In this document: positions 13,730 through 15,546 of the stretch, piece after piece
Position numbering within the stretch: the stretch's first letter is position 1
Layout: the number at the start of each line of letters is the position of its first letter
Assembly: GCA_024278155.1 (NCBI GenBank)
Contig: JAJRTT010000022.1
Span: 1-15,546 of the forward strand
Direction: 5' to 3'
DNA length: 15,546 nucleotides
Origin: Bacteroidota bacterium
GTDB lineage: Bacteria > Bacteroidota > Bacteroidia > Bacteroidales > JAADJA01
The notes under the pieces: model-generated
The model's database searches: none
Told to the model about the DNA's origin: nothing
What the model saw: only the letters and a program-made list of their open reading frames with translations
Program-made: the position numbers and the translations under genes

Positions 13730-15546
13730 ATGTCTATGGCACTTGAAAAATTTACTTATGACAACAAATTAGCGAAGAATTTCGCTGTGATTACCATTGT
13801 GTGGGCGATAGTGGCTTTCCTGGTAGGGCTTATCGCCGCCTTTGAGCTGCTTTACCCATCGGTTAACCTGGGCCTGGAATACCTCACTTTTGGAAGGTTA
13901 AGGCCACTGCACACAAATGCTGCGATTTTTGCATTTGTAGGGAACGGGATTTTTACGGCAGTATATTATTCAATGCCGCGCCTGTTGAAAACACCGATGT
14001 GGAGCAAACTACTCGGGCAGATTAATTTCTGGGGTTGGCAATTGATAATTGTTCTCGCCGCCATTACACTTCCCATGGGCCTTACATCGGGTAAAGAATA
14101 TGCCGAATTGCAATGGCCGATCGATATCCTTATCGCCCTTATCTGGGTAGCTTTTGGGATCAACATGATCATGACAATGGTAAAAAGACGGACAAAGCAT
14201 ATCTATGTGGCCATCTGGTTTTATATCGCCACTTTTGTAACCGTTGCCGTCCTTCACATTTTTAATTCTTTTGAACTGCCCTATTCGTTTTTCGGGAGCT
14301 ACTCTGTGTTTCACGGTGCACAGGATGCTATGGTACAATGGTGGTATGGACATAATGCGGTAGCGTTTTTCCTTACGACACCTATGCTGGGCCTGATGTA
14401 TTACTTTATCCCCAAAGTTTCCAACAGGCCAATTTATTCTTATAAATTGTCCATCATCCATTTCTGGACACTTATATTCTTATATATCTGGGCAGGCCCA
14501 CACCACCTTTTATATCAAGCTATCCCTGATTGGGCACAAGCTGTTGGAATTGTGATGTCGATTGCATTGCTGGCCCCATCCTGGGGAGGCATGATCAATG
14601 GACTTCTAACGCTGCGCGGCGCATGGGACAAAGTTAGGGAAGACCCTGTTTTGAAACTTTTTGTCGTGGGTGTAACCGCTTACGGTATGTCCACATTTGA
14701 AGGGCCCATGCTTTCATTGAAAACCGTGAACGCCATCAGCCATTTTACCGACTGGACAATTGCCCACGTACACATCGGCACCCTTGGATGGAACGGTATG
14801 ATGATATTCGGTATGCTCTATTGGCTGTTCCCTAAATTCTATGGTGTAAAGCTTTATTCGCGTCCGTTGGCAAATACGCACTTTTGGCTGGCAACACTCG
14901 GAATGCTTTTCTTTGCCATTCCCCTTTACTTTGCAGGTTTCACACAAGCACTGATGTGGAAACAATTTACCGCTGAAGGATACCTGAAATATCCCAACTT
15001 CCTTGAGACCTACATCCAGATCAGGCCCATGCACATGTTGAGGGCAGTGGGCGGAACCCTCTACCTCACAGGTGCGTTGATAGCTGTTTACAATTTATTC
15101 AAAACTGCCAAAGCAGGTAAATTTATCCGCTTTCAGGATGCCGAAGCTGAGAATGAAGTGCAACATGTAGAAAAGCACAAAGGTTGGTTGAACCACAGGA
15201 AAATTGAAGGAAAACCCGTTACTTTCACAATTTGGGCACTTATCGTTATTATGATCGGCGGATTGGTTGAATTTGTCCCTATGTTCATCGGGCCATTTAA
15301 CAACCACCCCGAACTGACGATCAACGTTAAACCATACACACCCCTGGAATTGGCAGGTAGGGACATTTATATAAAAGAAGGGTGTTTTAATTGCCATTCA
15401 CAAATGATACGCCCTTTCCGTTCCGAAGTAGAACGTTATGGTGAATATTCCAAAACAGGTGAGTTTGTCTATAACCATCCTTTCCAATGGGGGTCGCGCC
15501 GTACAGGGCCGGACTTGGCACGGGAAGGGCTGCCCTTTGATAAAGG
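13730..15546 (+). CDS. ccoN: cbb3-type cytochrome c oxidase, fused subunits I and II (CcoNO), truncated by window end
   Basis: This is the catalytic heme-copper oxidase subunit of the high-affinity cbb3 terminal oxidase, fused to the membrane-bound cytochrome c subunit CcoO. The CcoN part (about residues 1-480) has every key residue, offset by one from the P. stutzeri numbering. These are H61 as low-spin heme ligand, H208, H258 and H259 for CuB, Y252 as the cross-linked tyrosine (YIWAGPHH), E324 in TFEGPM, and H346 and H348 in the AHVHIG segment. After a hydrophilic linker and another helix the CcoO part begins, with heme site CFNCH at 552-556 followed by the CcoO-type segment QMIRPFRSE. The frame is still open at the last base, so the C-terminus is outside the window. 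An in-frame ATG at 13736 is an alternative start. The fusion is typical of Bacteroidota. Confidence 0.95.
   Translation, partial: MSMALEKFTYDNKLAKNFAVITIVWAIVAFLVGLIAAFELLYPSVNLGLEYLTFGRLRPLHTNAAIFAFVGNGIFTAVYYSMPRLLKTPMWSKLLGQINFWGWQLIIVLAAITLPMGLTSGKEYAELQWPIDILIALIWVAFGINMIMTMVKRRTKHIYVAIWFYIATFVTVAVLHIFNSFELPYSFFGSYSVFHGAQDAMVQWWYGHNAVAFFLTTPMLGLMYYFIPKVSNRPIYSYKLSIIHFWTLIFLYIWAGPHHLLYQAIPDWAQAVGIVMSIALLAPSWGGMINGLLTLRGAWDKVREDPVLKLFVVGVTAYGMSTFEGPMLSLKTVNAISHFTDWTIAHVHIGTLGWNGMMIFGMLYWLFPKFYGVKLYSRPLANTHFWLATLGMLFFAIPLYFAGFTQALMWKQFTAEGYLKYPNFLETYIQIRPMHMLRAVGGTLYLTGALIAVYNLFKTAKAGKFIRFQDAEAENEVQHVEKHKGWLNHRKIEGKPVTFTIWALIVIMIGGLVEFVPMFIGPFNNHPELTINVKPYTPLELAGRDIYIKEGCFNCHSQMIRPFRSEVERYGEYSKTGEFVYNHPFQWGSRRTGPDLAREGLPFDK

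Noticed and set aside
14009..14461. 150-codon minus-strand frame opposite ccoNO
   Set aside because: It is a shadow of ccoNO, which shows all catalytic residues on the plus strand here.

Overview
The window reads as a chromosomal respiration locus from a member of the Bacteroidota, most likely a flavobacterium or close relative. Four things point there: a moderately AT-rich genome, cytochrome cbb3 oxidase subunits I and II fused as one CcoNO protein, a flavobacterial type of CcoI copper ATPase, and TAnnTTTG-type promoter elements with A/T-rich leaders in place of clear Shine-Dalgarno sites. No mobile element, tRNA, rRNA or CRISPR array is visible.

Layout. Positions 1-828 (+) hold the C-terminal part of a Cu+ P1B-ATPase (CcoI-like). 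Positions 12902-843 (-) hold a compact nine-gene respiratory nitrate reductase cluster. In transcription order it is a NarC-like diheme cytochrome c, narG, narH, narJ, narI, a NarK1-type transporter, a NarK2-type transporter, and two Crp/Fnr regulators. Positions 12903-13487 are a divergent regulatory region. Positions 13488-13706 (+) hold ccoS, and 13730 to the right edge (+) holds the fused ccoNO, which is cut by the window. In flavobacteria ccoI, ccoS and ccoNO are usually neighbours, so the nitrate cluster appears to sit, in inverted orientation, inside the cbb3 oxidase locus.

Function. NarGHI would reduce nitrate to nitrite on the cytoplasmic side with electrons from quinol. NarJ would mature NarG. 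The two NarK-type carriers would bring in nitrate and export nitrite. The membrane-anchored diheme cytochrome would add a c-type electron-transfer branch like that of Thermus NarC. The two regulators probably tune the cluster to oxygen or nitrogen oxides. The cbb3 genes encode a high-affinity oxidase, so the locus combines microaerobic and anaerobic respiration.

Main anomaly. narG is interrupted by one in-frame TAA (9662-9664, codon 800 of about 1203). Homology continues in the same frame at the very next codon. The predicted truncated product lacks the C-terminal cofactor-binding domain, while narH, narJ and narI keep every ligand I could check. This is a recent nonsense mutation, a base-call error, or readthrough. 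Nothing here convinces me of a wholly new system. The points most worth following are the interrupted narG, the nar-inside-cco arrangement, the paired four-cysteine regulators, and the palindromes in the divergent control region.
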